DNA of 64,000 bases from Petunia secreta (taxonomy: Eukaryota > Streptophyta > Magnoliopsida > Solanales > Solanaceae). Numbering within the stretch: position 1 is the stretch's first letter; the number at the start of each line of letters is the position of its first letter. A program made the position numbers and the translations under genes. Location of the stretch: NCBI GenBank assembly GCA_029990175.1, contig JARKIP010000017.1, forward strand, positions 16,200,001 through 16,264,000, given 5' to 3'. The notes beneath the pieces were generated by a model, which saw only the letters and a program-made list of their open reading frames with translations, did no database searches and was not told the DNA's origin. Shown piece after piece: positions 1 to 10,266 of the stretch.

Positions 1-87
1 CCCATTCCAGTACTACTCTCGCCCAAGCACGCTTAACTTCGGAGTTCTGATGGGATCCGGTGCGTTAGTGCTGGTATGATCGCATCC
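1..87 (-). rRNA. 5S: 5S ribosomal RNA, partial at left edge
   Basis: This is the 5' 87 nt of a consensus gene; its 3' 32 nt lie outside the window. The 5' end GGATGC is at base 87. Confidence 0.96.
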
Positions 88-312
88 GTCATTCTTTGCG
101 CTCTAACTTCTCTTATCCGTTCCGTGCCCCCGCTAATCTTTTAAACCTTTAAACCGTCATAACTTTACGCTCGTTCATCCGTTTCGTGCGATTCTTTTTT
201 TCAATTCGAGTAATCTTTCAAGATCTACCTCCACAAGCTGCCGTAGTCCCGCTTACTAAGACGTGCCTTGCACCATTCGCGGATTTACGACCCCGCCCGC
301 CGTTATTTTGGC

Positions 313-319
313 AAAAAGA
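313..319 (-). terminator. RNA polymerase III terminator (representative; one per unit)
   Basis: On the gene strand the sequence straight after the final CCC is TCTTTTT. A run of four or more T on the non-template strand is the normal RNA polymerase III stop, so T5 should be sufficient. The element recurs 7 to 1 bases past every gene. Exceptions: before the gene at 38492 it is shortened to T4 (base 38489), and before the gene at 52674 it is lengthened to T6 (base 52666). Confidence 0.85.
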
Positions 320-438
320 GGGATGCAACACGAGGACTTCCCGGAGGGTCACCCATTCCAGTACTACTCTCGCCCAAGCACGCTTAACTTCGGAGTTCTG
401 ATGGGATCCGGTGCGTTAGTGCTGGTATGATCGCATCC
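320..438 (-). rRNA. 5S: 5S ribosomal RNA (copy 1)
   Basis: This is the first complete copy and the reference for the numbering used below (gene position p = end coordinate - p + 1). The RNA is the 5S component of the large ribosomal subunit, made by RNA polymerase III. It is 119 nt, the usual plant length. It folds as expected: helix I pairs 1-8 with 111-118, helix II pairs 14-20 with 58-65 around a bulge at 63, and helix IV is capped by a GUGA loop at 87-90. C119 is an unpaired 3' base. Box A, the intermediate element and box C are all present, C is at -1, and TCTTTTT follows the 3' end. Differences from the usual plant sequence (as remembered) are A80G, G82A, T93C and C94T, present in essentially all copies. 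Confidence 0.98.
342..389 (-). promoter_or_regulatory. Internal control region of 5S gene (representative; one per unit)
   Basis: This covers gene positions 50-97. Box A (50-64, bases 375-389) reads AGTTAAGCGTGCTTG; the intermediate element (67-72) is at 367-372; box C (80-97) is at 342-359. In the known plant and animal system TFIIIA binds box C and the intermediate element, then TFIIIC and TFIIIB recruit RNA polymerase III. Box A is the only part that varies often in this array (positions 52, 53, 61). Box C is invariant except for one copy (G85T, base 61132). Compared with remembered plant sequences, box C here carries A80G, G82A, T93C and C94T in all copies. Confidence 0.85.
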
Positions 439-469
439 GTCATTCTTTGCGCTCTAACTTCTCTTATCC
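439..469 (-). promoter_or_regulatory. Upstream 5S promoter elements (representative; one per unit)
   Basis: Plant 5S genes use upstream signals as well as the internal ones: a TATA-like box near -28, a GC dinucleotide near -12 and a C at -1 (established for Arabidopsis). Here -1 is C (base 439), GC lies at -13/-12 (450-451), and GATAAGAG occupies about -30 to -23, a degenerate TATA-like element. The spacing fits the model well. Variants: T-28G at 12049, G-23T at 6779 and 9236, and a G-25C plus G-35T pair at 60539 and 60549. Confidence 0.7.
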
Positions 470-490
470 GTTCCGTGCCCCCGCTAATCT

Positions 491-506
491 TTTAAACCTT
501 TAAACC
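491..506. repeat. Tandem TTTAAACC 8-mer in spacer (representative)
   Basis: Two exact head-to-tail copies of TTTAAACC lie 53 to 68 bases upstream of the 5S start in every unit; each contains a palindromic TTTAAA. The second copy is damaged by an A to G change at 53559, 54261, 57420 and 58122. Function unknown; it may be only an A/T-rich segment of the distal promoter or nucleosome-free region. Confidence 0.7.
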
Positions 507-670
507 GTCATAACTTTACGCTCGTTCATCCGTTTCGTGCGATTCTTTTTTTCAATTCGAGTAATCTTTCAAGATCTACCTCCACAAGCTGCCGTAGTCC
601 CGCTTACTAAGACGTGCCTTGCACCATTCGCGGATTTACGACCCCGCCCGCCGTTATTTTGGCAAAAAGA

Positions 671-789
671 GGGATGCAACACGAGGACTTCCCGGAGGGT
701 CACCCATTCCAGTACTACTCTCGCCCAAGCACGCTTAACTTCGGAGTTCTGATGGGATCCGGTGCGTTAGTGCTGGTATGATCGCATCC
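671..789 (-). rRNA. 5S: 5S ribosomal RNA (copy 2)
   Basis: Consensus gene and spacer. Confidence 0.97.
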
Positions 790-1021
790 GTCATTCTTTG
801 CGCTCTAACTTCTCTTATCCGTTCCGTGCCCCCGCTAATCTTTTAAACCTTTAAACCGTCATAACTTTACGCTCGTTCATCCGTTTCGTGCGATTCTTTT
901 TTTCAATTCGAGTAATCTTTCAAGATCTACCTCCACAAGCTGCCGTAGTCCCGCTTACTAAGACGTGCCTTGCACCATTCGCGGATTTACGACCCCGCCC
1001 GCCGTTATTTTGGCAAAAAGA

Positions 1022-1140
1022 GGGATGCAACACGAGGACTTCCCGGAGGGTCACCCATTCCAGTACTACTCTCGCCCAAGCACGCTTAACTTCGGAGTTC
1101 TGATGGGATCCGGTGCGTTAGTGCTGGTATGATCGCATCC
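1022..1140 (-). rRNA. 5S: 5S ribosomal RNA (copy 3)
   Basis: Consensus gene and spacer. Confidence 0.97.
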
Positions 1141-1372
1141 GTCATTCTTTGCGCTCTAACTTCTCTTATCCGTTCCGTGCCCCCGCTAATCTTTTAAACC
1201 TTTAAACCGTCATAACTTTACGCTCGTTCATCCGTTTCGTGCGATTCTTTTTTTCAATTCGAGTAATCTTTCAAGATCTACCTCCACAAGCTGCCGTAGT
1301 CCCGCTTACTAAGACGTGCCTTGCACCATTCGCGGATTTACGACCCCGCCCGCCGTTATTTTGGCAAAAAGA

Positions 1373-1491
1373 GGGATGCAACACGAGGACTTCCCGGAGG
1401 GTCACCCATTCCAGTACTACTCTCGCCCAAGCACGCTTAACTTCGGAGTTCTGATGGGATCCGGTGCGTTAGTGCTGGTATGATCGCATCC
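1373..1491 (-). rRNA. 5S: 5S ribosomal RNA (copy 4)
   Basis: Consensus gene and spacer. Confidence 0.97.
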
Positions 1492-1723
1492 GTCATTCTT
1501 TGCGCTCTAACTTCTCTTATCCGTTCCGTGCCCCCGCTAATCTTTTAAACCTTTAAACCGTCATAACTTTACGCTCGTTCATCCGTTTCGTGCGATTCTT
1601 TTTTTCAATTCGAGTAATCTTTCAAGATCTACCTCCACAAGCTGCCGTAGTCCCGCTTACTAAGACGTGCCTTGCACCATTCGCGGATTTACGACCCCGC
1701 CCGCCGTTATTTTGGCAAAAAGA

Positions 1724-1842
1724 GGGATGCAACACGAGGACTTCCCGGAGGGTCACCCATTCCAGTACTACTCTCGCCCAAGCACGCTTAACTTCGGAGT
1801 TCTGATGGGATCCGGTGCGTTAGTGCTGGTATGATCGCATCC
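1724..1842 (-). rRNA. 5S: 5S ribosomal RNA (copy 5)
   Basis: Consensus gene and spacer. Confidence 0.97.
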
Positions 1843-2074
1843 GTCATTCTTTGCGCTCTAACTTCTCTTATCCGTTCCGTGCCCCCGCTAATCTTTTAAA
1901 CCTTTAAACCGTCATAACTTTACGCTCGTTCATCCGTTTCGTGCGATTCTTTTTTTCAATTCGAGTAATCTTTCAAGATCTACCTCCACAAGCTGCCGTA
2001 GTCCCGCTTACTAAGACGTGCCTTGCACCATTCGCGGATTTACGACCCCGCCCGCCGTTATTTTGGCAAAAAGA

Positions 2075-2193
2075 GGGATGCAACACGAGGACTTCCCGGA
2101 GGGTCACCCATTCCAGTACTACTCTCGCCCAAGCACGCTTAACTTCGGAGTTCTGATGGGATCCGGTGCGTTAGTGCTGGTATGATCGCATCC
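2075..2193 (-). rRNA. 5S: 5S ribosomal RNA (copy 6)
   Basis: Consensus gene and spacer. Confidence 0.97.
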
Positions 2194-2425
2194 GTCATTC
2201 TTTGCGCTCTAACTTCTCTTATCCGTTCCGTGCCCCCGCTAATCTTTTAAACCTTTAAACCGTCATAACTTTACGCTCGTTCATCCGTTTCGTGCGATTC
2301 TTTTTTTCAATTCGAGTAATCTTTCAAGATCTACCTCCACAAGCTGCCGTAGTCCCGCTTACTAAGACGTGCCTTGCACCATTCGCGGATTTACGACCCC
2401 GCCCGCCGTTATTTTGGCAAAAAGA

Positions 2426-2544
2426 GGGATGCAACACGAGGACTTCCCGGAGGGTCACCCATTCCAGTACTACTCTCGCCCAAGCACGCTTAACTTCGGA
2501 GTTCTGATGGGATCCGGTGCGTTAGTGCTGGTATGATCGCATCC
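2426..2544 (-). rRNA. 5S: 5S ribosomal RNA (copy 7)
   Basis: Consensus gene and spacer. Confidence 0.97.
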
Positions 2545-2776
2545 GTCATTCTTTGCGCTCTAACTTCTCTTATCCGTTCCGTGCCCCCGCTAATCTTTTA
2601 AACCTTTAAACCGTCATAACTTTACGCTCGTTCATCCGTTTCGTGCGATTCTTTTTTTCAATTCGAGTAATCTTTCAAGATCTACCTCCACAAGCTGCCG
2701 TAGTCCCGCTTACTAAGACGTGCCTTGCACCATTCGCGGATTTACGACCCCGCCCGCCGTTATTTTGGCAAAAAGA

Positions 2777-2895
2777 GGGATGCAACACGAGGACTTCCCG
2801 GAGGGTCACCCATTCCAGTACTACTCTCGCCCAAGCACGCTTAACTTCGGAGTTCTGATGGGATCCGGTGCGTTAGTGCTGGTATGATCGCATCC
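2777..2895 (-). rRNA. 5S: 5S ribosomal RNA (copy 8)
   Basis: Consensus gene and spacer. Confidence 0.97.
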
Positions 2896-3127
2896 GTCAT
2901 TCTTTGCGCTCTAACTTCTCTTATCCGTTCCGTGCCCCCGCTAATCTTTTAAACCTTTAAACCGTCATAACTTTACGCTCGTTCATCCGTTTCGTGCGAT
3001 TCTTTTTTTCAATTCGAGTAATCTTTCAAGATCTACCTCCACAAGCTGCCGTAGTCCCGCTTACTAAGACGTGCCTTGCACCATTCGCGGATTTACGACC
3101 CCGCCCGCCGTTATTTTGGCAAAAAGA

Positions 3128-3246
3128 GGGATGCAACACGAGGACTTCCCGGAGGGTCACCCATTCCAGTACTACTCTCGCCCAAGCACGCTTAGCTTCG
3201 GAGTTCTGATGGGATCCGGTGCGTTAGTGCTGGTATGATCGCATCC
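3128..3246 (-). rRNA. 5S: 5S ribosomal RNA (copy 9), T52C
   Basis: T52C in box A (base 3195); otherwise consensus. Confidence 0.96.
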
Positions 3247-3478
3247 GTCATTCTTTGCGCTCTAACTTCTCTTATCCGTTCCGTGCCCCCGCTAATCTTT
3301 TAAACCTTTAAACCGTCATAACTTTACGCTCGTTCATCCGTTTCGTGCGATTCTTTTTTTCAATTCGAGTAATCTTTCAAGATCTACCTCCACAAGCTGC
3401 CGTAGTCCCGCTTACTAAGACGTGCCTTGCACCATTCGCGGATTTACGACCCCGCCCGCCGTTATTTTGGCAAAAAGA

Positions 3479-3597
3479 GGGATGCAACACGAGGACTTCC
3501 CGGAGGGTCACCCATTCCAGTACTACTCTCGCCCAAGCACGCTTAACTTCGGAGTTCTGATGGGATCCGGTGCGTTAGTGCTGGTATGATCGCATCC
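3479..3597 (-). rRNA. 5S: 5S ribosomal RNA (copy 10)
   Basis: Consensus gene and spacer. Confidence 0.97.
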
Positions 3598-3829
3598 GTC
3601 ATTCTTTGCGCTCTAACTTCTCTTATCCGTTCCGTGCCCCCGCTAATCTTTTAAACCTTTAAACCGTCATAACTTTACGCTCGTTCATCCGTTTCGTGCG
3701 ATTCTTTTTTTCAATTCGAGTAATCTTTCAAGATCTACCTCCACAAGCTGCCGTAGTCCCGCTTACTAAGACGTGCCTTGCACCATTCGCGGATTTACGA
3801 CCCCGCCCGCCGTTATTTTGGCAAAAAGA

Positions 3830-3948
3830 GGGATGCAACACGAGGACTTCCCGGAGGGTCACCCATTCCAGTACTACTCTCGCCCAAGCACGCTTAACTT
3901 CGGAGTTCTGATGGGATCCGATGCGTTAGTGCTGGTATGATCGCATCC
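3830..3948 (-). rRNA. 5S: 5S ribosomal RNA (copy 11), C28T
   Basis: C28T (base 3921), the only copy with this change; a CCG context, so methyl-C deamination is possible. Confidence 0.96.
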
Positions 3949-4180
3949 GTCATTCTTTGCGCTCTAACTTCTCTTATCCGTTCCGTGCCCCCGCTAATCT
4001 TTTAAACCTTTAAACCGTCATAACTTTACGCTCGTTCATCCGTTTCGTGCGATTCTTTTTTTCAATTCGAGTAATCTTTCAAGATCTACCTCCACAAGCT
4101 GCCGTAGTCCCGCTTACTAAGACGTGCCTTGCACCATTCGCGGATTTACGACCCCGCCCGCCGTTATTTTGGCAAAAAGA

Positions 4181-4299
4181 GGGATGCAACACGAGGACTT
4201 CCCGGAGGGTCACCCATTCCAGTACTACTCTCGCCCAAGCACGCTTAACTTCGGAGTTCTGATGGGATCCGGTGCGTTAGTGCTGGTATGATCGCATCC
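4181..4299 (-). rRNA. 5S: 5S ribosomal RNA (copy 12)
   Basis: Consensus gene and spacer. Confidence 0.97.
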
Positions 4300-4531
4300 G
4301 TCATTCTTTGCGCTCTAACTTCTCTTATCCGTTCCGTGCCCCCGCTAATCTTTTAAACCTTTAAACCGTCATAACTTTACGCTCGTTCATCCGTTTCGTG
4401 CGATTCTTTTTTTCAATTCGAGTAATCTTTCAAGATCTACCTCCACAAGCTGCCGTAGTCCCGCTTACTAAGACGTGCCTTGCACCATTCGCGGATTTAC
4501 GACCCCGCCCGCCGTTATTTTGGCAAAAAGA

Positions 4532-4650
4532 GGGATGCAACACGAGGACTTCCCGGAGGGTCACCCATTCCAGTACTACTCTCGCCCAAGCACGCTTAAC
4601 TTCGGAGTTCTGATGGGATCCGGTGCGTTAGTGCTGGTATGATCGCATCC
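4532..4650 (-). rRNA. 5S: 5S ribosomal RNA (copy 13)
   Basis: Consensus gene and spacer. Confidence 0.97.
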
Positions 4651-4882
4651 GTCATTCTTTGCGCTCTAACTTCTCTTATCCGTTCCGTGCCCCCGCTAAT
4701 CTTTTAAACCTTTAAACCGTCATAACTTTACGCTCGTTCATCCGTTTCGTGCGATTCTTTTTTTCAATTCGAGTAATCTTTCAAGATCTACCTCCACAAG
4801 CTGCCGTAGTCCCGCTTACTAAGACGTGCCTTGCACCATTCGCGGATTTACGACCCCGCCCGCCGTTATTTTGGCAAAAAGA

Positions 4883-5001
4883 GGGATGCAACACGAGGAC
4901 TTCCCGGAGGGTCACCCATTCCAGTACTACTCTCGCCCAAGCACGCTTAACTTCGGAGTTCTGATGGGATCCGGTGCGTTAGTGCTGGTATGATCGCATC
5001 C
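4883..5001 (-). rRNA. 5S: 5S ribosomal RNA (copy 14)
   Basis: Consensus gene and spacer. Confidence 0.97.
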
Positions 5002-5233
5002 GTCATTCTTTGCGCTCTAACTTCTCTTATCCGTTCCGTGCCCCCGCTAATCTTTTAAACCTTTAAACCGTCATAACTTTACGCTCGTTCATCCGTTTCG
5101 TGCGATTCTTTTTTTCAATTCGAGTAATCTTTCAAGGTCTACCTCCACAAGCTGCCGTAGTCCCGCTTACTAAGACGTGCCTTGCACCATTCGCGGATTT
5201 ACGACCCCGCCCGCCGTTATTTTGGCAAAAAGA

Positions 5234-5352
5234 GGGATGCAACACGAGGACTTCCCGGAGGGTCACCCATTCCAGTACTACTCTCGCCCAAGCACGCTTA
5301 GCTTCGGAGTTCTGATGGGATCCGGTGCGTTAGTGCTGGTATGATCGCATCC
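5234..5352 (-). rRNA. 5S: 5S ribosomal RNA (copy 15), T52C
   Basis: T52C in box A (base 5301). The downstream spacer has A to G at 5137, which removes the BglII site. Confidence 0.96.
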
Positions 5353-5584
5353 GTCATTCTTTGCGCTCTAACTTCTCTTATCCGTTCCGTGCCCCCGCTA
5401 ATCTTTTAAACCTTTAAACCGTCATAACTTTACGCTCGTTCATCCGTTTCGTGCGATTCTTTTTTTCAATTCGAGTAATCTTTCAAGATCTACCTCCACA
5501 AGCTGCCGTAGTCCCGCTTACTAAGACGTGCCTTGCACCATTCGCGGATTTACGACCCCGCCCGCCGTTATTTTGGCAAAAAGA

Positions 5585-5703
5585 GGGATGCAACACGAGG
5601 ACTTCCCGGAGGGTCACCCATTCCAGTACTACTCTCGCCCAACCACGCTTAACTTCGGAGTTCTGATGGGATCCGGTGCGTTAGTGCTGGTATGATCGCA
5701 TCC
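5585..5703 (-). rRNA. 5S: 5S ribosomal RNA (copy 16), C61G
   Basis: C61G (base 5643) in box A; it replaces the G17-C61 pair of helix II with G-G, so this RNA may be impaired. Confidence 0.94.
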
Positions 5704-5935
5704 GTCATTCTTTGCGCTCTAACTTCTCTTATCCGTTCCGTGCCCCCGCTAATCTTTTAAACCTTTAAACCGTCATAACTTTACGCTCGTTCATCCGTTT
5801 CGTGCGATTCTTTTTTTCAATTCGAGTAATCTTTCAAGATCTACCTCCACAAGCTGCCGTAGTCCCGCTTACTAAGACGTGCCTTGCACCATTCGCGGAT
5901 TTACGACCCCGCCCGCCGTTATTTTGGCAAAAAGA

Positions 5936-6054
5936 GGGATGCAACACGAGGACTTCCCGGAGGGTCACCCATTCCAGTACTACTCTCGCCCAAGCACGCT
6001 TAACTTCGGAGTTCTGATGGGATCCGGTGCGTTAGTGCTGGTATGATCGCATCC
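5936..6054 (-). rRNA. 5S: 5S ribosomal RNA (copy 17)
   Basis: Consensus gene and spacer. Confidence 0.97.
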
Positions 6055-6286
6055 GTCATTCTTTGCGCTCTAACTTCTCTTATCCGTTCCGTGCCCCCGC
6101 TAATCTTTTAAACCTTTAAACCGTCATAACTTTACGCTCGTTCATCCGTTTCGTGCGATTCTTTTTTTCAATTCGAGTAATCTTTCAAGATCTACCTCCA
6201 CAAGCTGCCGTAGTCCCGCTTACTAAGACGTGCCTTGCACCATTCGCGGATTTACGACCCCGCCCGCCGTTATTTTGGCAAAAAGA

Positions 6287-6405
6287 GGGATGCAACACGA
6301 GGACTTCCCGGAGGGTCACCCATTCCAGTACTACTCTCGCCCAAGCACGCTTAACTTCGGAGTTCTGATGGGATCCGGTGCGTTAGTGCTGGTATGATCG
6401 CATCC
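6287..6405 (-). rRNA. 5S: 5S ribosomal RNA (copy 18)
   Basis: Consensus gene and spacer. Confidence 0.97.
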
Positions 6406-6637
6406 GTCATTCTTTGCGCTCTAACTTCTCTTATCCGTTCCGTGCCCCCGCTAATCTTTTAAACCTTTAAACCGTCATAACTTTACGCTCGTTCATCCGT
6501 TTCGTGCGATTCTTTTTTTCAATTCGAGTAATCTTTCAAGATCTACCTCCACAAGCTGCCGTAGTCCCGCTTACTAAGACGTGCCTTGCACCATTCGCGG
6601 ATTTACGACCCCGCCCGCCGTTATTTTGGCAAAAAGA

Positions 6638-6756
6638 GGGATGCAACACGAGGACTTCCCGGAGGGTCACCCATTCCAGTACTACTCTCGCCCAAGCACG
6701 CTTGACTTCGGAGTTCTGATGGGATCCGGTGCGTTAGTGCTGGTATGATCGCATCC
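6638..6756 (-). rRNA. 5S: 5S ribosomal RNA (copy 19), T53C
   Basis: T53C in box A (base 6704) and G-23T upstream (base 6779). Confidence 0.96.
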
Positions 6757-6988
6757 GTCATTCTTTGCGCTCTAACTTATCTTATCCGTTCCGTGCCCCC
6801 GCTAATCTTTTAAACCTTTAAACCGTCATAACTTTACGCTCGTTCATCCGTTTCGTGCGATTCTTTTTTTCAATTCGAGTAATCTTTCAAGATCTACCTC
6901 CACAAGCTGCCGTAGTCCCGCTTACTAAGACGTGCCTTGCACCATTCGCGGATTTACGACCCCGCCCGCCGTTATTTTGGCAAAAAGA

Positions 6989-7107
6989 GGGATGCAACAC
7001 GAGGACTTCCCGGAGGGTCACCCATTCCAGTACTACTCTCGCCCAAGCACGCTTAACTTCGGAGTTCTGATGGGATCCGGTGCGTTAGTGCTGGTATGAT
7101 CGCATCC
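6989..7107 (-). rRNA. 5S: 5S ribosomal RNA (copy 20)
   Basis: Consensus gene and spacer. Confidence 0.97.
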
Positions 7108-7339
7108 GTCATTCTTTGCGCTCTAACTTCTCTTATCCGTTCCGTGCCCCCGCTAATCTTTTAAACCTTTAAACCGTCATAACTTTACGCTCGTTCATCC
7201 GTTTCGTGCGATTCTTTTTTTCAATTCGAGTAATCTTTCAAGATCTACCTCCACAAGCTGCCGTAGTCCCGCTTACTAAGACGTGCCTTGCACCATTCGC
7301 GGATTTACGACCCCGCCCGCCGTTATTTTGGCAAAAAGA

Positions 7340-7458
7340 GGGATGCAACACGAGGACTTCCCGGAGGGTCACCCATTCCAGTACTACTCTCGCCCAAGCA
7401 CGCTTAACTTCGGAGTTCTGATGGGATCCGGTGCGTTAGTGCTGGTATGATCGCATCC
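7340..7458 (-). rRNA. 5S: 5S ribosomal RNA (copy 21)
   Basis: Consensus gene and spacer. Confidence 0.97.
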
Positions 7459-7690
7459 GTCATTCTTTGCGCTCTAACTTCTCTTATCCGTTCCGTGCCC
7501 CCGCTAATCTTTTAAACCTTTAAACCGTCATAACTTTACGCTCGTTCATCCGTTTCGTGCGATTCTTTTTTTCAATTCGAGTAATCTTTCAAGCTCTACC
7601 TCCACAAGCTGCCGTAGTCCCGCTTACTAAGACGTGCCTTGCACCATTCGCGGATTTACGACCCCGCCCGCCGTTATTTTGGCAAAAAGA

Positions 7691-7809
7691 GGGATGCAAC
7701 ACGAGGACTTCCCGGAGGGTCACCCATTCCAGTACTACTCTCGCCCAAGCACGCTTAACTTCGGAGTTCTGATGGGATCCGGTGCGTTAGTGCTGGTATG
7801 ATCGCATCC
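7691..7809 (-). rRNA. 5S: 5S ribosomal RNA (copy 22)
   Basis: Consensus gene; the downstream spacer has A to C at 7594, which removes the BglII site. Confidence 0.97.
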
Positions 7810-8041
7810 GTCATTCTTTGCGCTCTAACTTCTCTTATCCGTTCCGTGCCCCCGCTAATCTTTTAAACCTTTAAACCGTCATAACTTTACGCTCGTTCAT
7901 CCGTTTCGTGCGATTCTTTTTTTCAATTCGAGTAATCTTTCAAGATCTACCTCCACAAGCTGCCGTAGTCCCGCTTACTAAGACGTGCCTTGCACCATTC
8001 GCGGATTTACGACCCCGCCCGCCGTTATTTTGGCAAAAAGA

Positions 8042-8160
8042 GGGATGCAACACGAGGACTTCCCGGAGGGTCACCCATTCCAGTACTACTCTCGCCCAAG
8101 CACGCTTAACTTCGGAGTTCTGATGGGATCCGGTGCGTTAGTGCTGGTATGATCGCATCC
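8042..8160 (-). rRNA. 5S: 5S ribosomal RNA (copy 23)
   Basis: Consensus gene and spacer. Confidence 0.97.
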
Positions 8161-8392
8161 GTCATTCTTTGCGCTCTAACTTCTCTTATCCGTTCCGTGC
8201 CCCCGCTAATCTTTTAAACCTTTAAACCGTCATAACTTTACGCTCGTTCATCCGTTTCGTGCGATTCTTTTTTTCAATTCGAGTAATCTTTCAAGATCTA
8301 CCTCCACAAGCTGCCGTAGTCCCGCTTACTAAGACGTGCCTTGCACCATTCGCGGATTTACGACCCCGCCCGCCGTTATTTTGGCAAAAAGA

Positions 8393-8511
8393 GGGATGCA
8401 ACACGAGGACTTCCCGGAGGGTCACCCATTCCAGTACTACTCTCGCCCAAGCACGCTTAACTTCGGAGTTCTGATGGGATCCGGTGCGTTAGTGCTGGTA
8501 TGATCGCATCC
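8393..8511 (-). rRNA. 5S: 5S ribosomal RNA (copy 24)
   Basis: Consensus gene and spacer. Confidence 0.97.
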
Positions 8512-8743
8512 GTCATTCTTTGCGCTCTAACTTCTCTTATCCGTTCCGTGCCCCCGCTAATCTTTTAAACCTTTAAACCGTCATAACTTTACGCTCGTTC
8601 ATCCGTTTCGTGCGATTCTTTTTTTCAATTCGAGTAATCTTTCAAGATCTACCTCCACAAGCTGCCGTAGTCCCGCTTACTAAGACGTGCCTTGCACCAT
8701 TCGCGGATTTACGACCCCGCCCGCCGTTATTTTGGCAAAAAGA

Positions 8744-8862
8744 GGGATGCAACACGAGGACTTCCCGGAGGGTCACCCATTCCAGTACTACTCTCGCCCA
8801 AGCACGCTTAACTTCGGAGTTCTGATGGGATCCGGTGCGTTAGTGCTGGTATGATCGCATCC
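8744..8862 (-). rRNA. 5S: 5S ribosomal RNA (copy 25)
   Basis: Consensus gene and spacer. Confidence 0.97.
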
Positions 8863-9094
8863 GTCATTCTTTGCGCTCTAACTTCTCTTATCCGTTCCGT
8901 GCCCCCGCTAATCTTTTAAACCTTTAAACCGTCATAACTTTACGCTCGTTCATCCGTTTCGTGCGATTCTTTTTTTCAATTCGAGTAATCTTTCAAGATC
9001 TACCTCCACAAGCTGCCGTAGTCCCGCTTACTAAGACGTGCCTTGCACCATTCGCGGATTTACGACCCCGCCCGCCGTTATTTTGGCAAAAAGA

Positions 9095-9213
9095 GGGATG
9101 CAACACGAGGACTTCCCGGAGGGTCACCCATTCCAGTACTACTCTCGCCCAAGCACGCTTAACTTCGGAGTTCTGATGGGATCCGGTGCGTTAGTGCTGG
9201 TATGATCGCATCC
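9095..9213 (-). rRNA. 5S: 5S ribosomal RNA (copy 26)
   Basis: Consensus gene; G-23T upstream (base 9236), shared with copy 19. Confidence 0.97.
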
Positions 9214-9445
9214 GTCATTCTTTGCGCTCTAACTTATCTTATCCGTTCCGTGCCCCCGCTAATCTTTTAAACCTTTAAACCGTCATAACTTTACGCTCGT
9301 TCATCCGTTTCGTGCGATTCTTTTTTTCAATTCGAGTAATCTTTCAAGATCTACCTCCACAAGCTGCCGTAGTCCCGCTTACTAAGACGTGCCTTGCACC
9401 ATTCGCGGATTTACGACCCCGCCCGCCGTTATTTTCGCAAAAAGA

Positions 9446-9564
9446 GGGATGCAACACGAGGACTTCCCGGAGGGTCACCCATTCCAGTACTACTCTCGCC
9501 CAAGCACGCTTAACTTCGGAGTTCTGATGGGATCCGGTGCGTTAGTGCTGGTATGATCGCATCC
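9446..9564 (-). rRNA. 5S: 5S ribosomal RNA (copy 27)
   Basis: Consensus gene; G to C at about 9436 just beyond the terminator, shared with copies 33 and 40. Confidence 0.97.
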
Positions 9565-9796
9565 GTCATTCTTTGCGCTCTAACTTCTCTTATCCGTTCC
9601 GTGCCCCCGCTAATCTTTTAAACCTTTAAACCGTCATAACTTTACGCTCGTTCATCCGTTTCGTGCGATTCTTTTTTTCAATTCGAGTAATCTTTCAAGA
9701 TCTACCTCCACAAGCTGCCGTAGTCCCGCTTACTAAGACGTGCCTTGCACCATTCGCGGATTTACGACCCCGCCCGCCGTTATTTTGGCAAAAAGA

Positions 9797-9915
9797 GGGA
9801 TGCAACACGAGGACTTCCCGGAGGGTCACCCATTCCAGTACTACTCTCGCCCAAGCACGCTTAACTTCGGAGTTCTGATGGGATCCGGTGCGTTAGTGCT
9901 GGTATGATCGCATCC
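9797..9915 (-). rRNA. 5S: 5S ribosomal RNA (copy 28)
   Basis: Consensus gene and spacer. Confidence 0.97.
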
Positions 9916-10147
9916 GTCATTCTTTGCGCTCTAACTTCTCTTATCCGTTCCGTGCCCCCGCTAATCTTTTAAACCTTTAAACCGTCATAACTTTACGCTC
10001 GTTCATCCGTTTCGTGCGATTCTTTTTTTCAATTCGAGTAATCTTTCAAGATCTACCTCCACAAGCTGCCGTAGTCCCGCTTACTAAGACGTGCCTTGCA
10101 CCATTCGCGGATTTACGACCCCGCCCGCCGTTATTTTGGCAAAAAGA

Positions 10148-10266
10148 GGGATGCAACACGAGGACTTCCCGGAGGGTCACCCATTCCAGTACTACTCTCG
10201 CCCAAGCACGCTTAACTTCAGAGTTCTGATGGGATCCGGTGCGTTAGTGCTGGTATGATCGCATCC
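10148..10266 (-). rRNA. 5S: 5S ribosomal RNA (copy 29), C47T
   Basis: C47T (base 10220) at a CpG; a G-U pair in helix III is still possible. Confidence 0.96.

Larger units (their letters stand above)
439..670 (-). other. Intergenic (non-transcribed) spacer, representative 232 bp
   Basis: This is the spacer between the first and second complete genes. From the gene start outward it holds the upstream promoter elements, a C5 run (-44 to -40), two perfect tandem copies of TTTAAACC (491-506), the T7 run (A7 on the gene strand) at about 545-551, a BglII site near 572-577, a GC-rich stretch, and the terminator of the next gene. I see no hairpin, telomeric repeat, tRNA or protein gene in it. All other spacers are the same apart from the variants listed with the genes. 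Confidence 0.9.

Noticed and set aside
186..401. A 71-codon open frame starting at GTG on the plus strand, present in nearly every unit
   Set aside because: It runs through the spacer and then antisense through the 5S gene. It has no family resemblance or ribosome-binding site, and it recurs only because the unit is copied. One spacer change (25897) puts a stop in it without any other effect.
491..506. TTTAAACC repeat as interstitial telomere sequence
   Set aside because: The plant telomere unit is TTTAGGG/CCCTAAA; this 8-mer has only two copies and a different core.
545..551. T7 run on the plus strand as a Pol III terminator for a plus-strand RNA
   Set aside because: No A/B-box or 5S-like promoter precedes it on the plus strand, and on the gene strand it is an A run that cannot terminate the 5S transcript.
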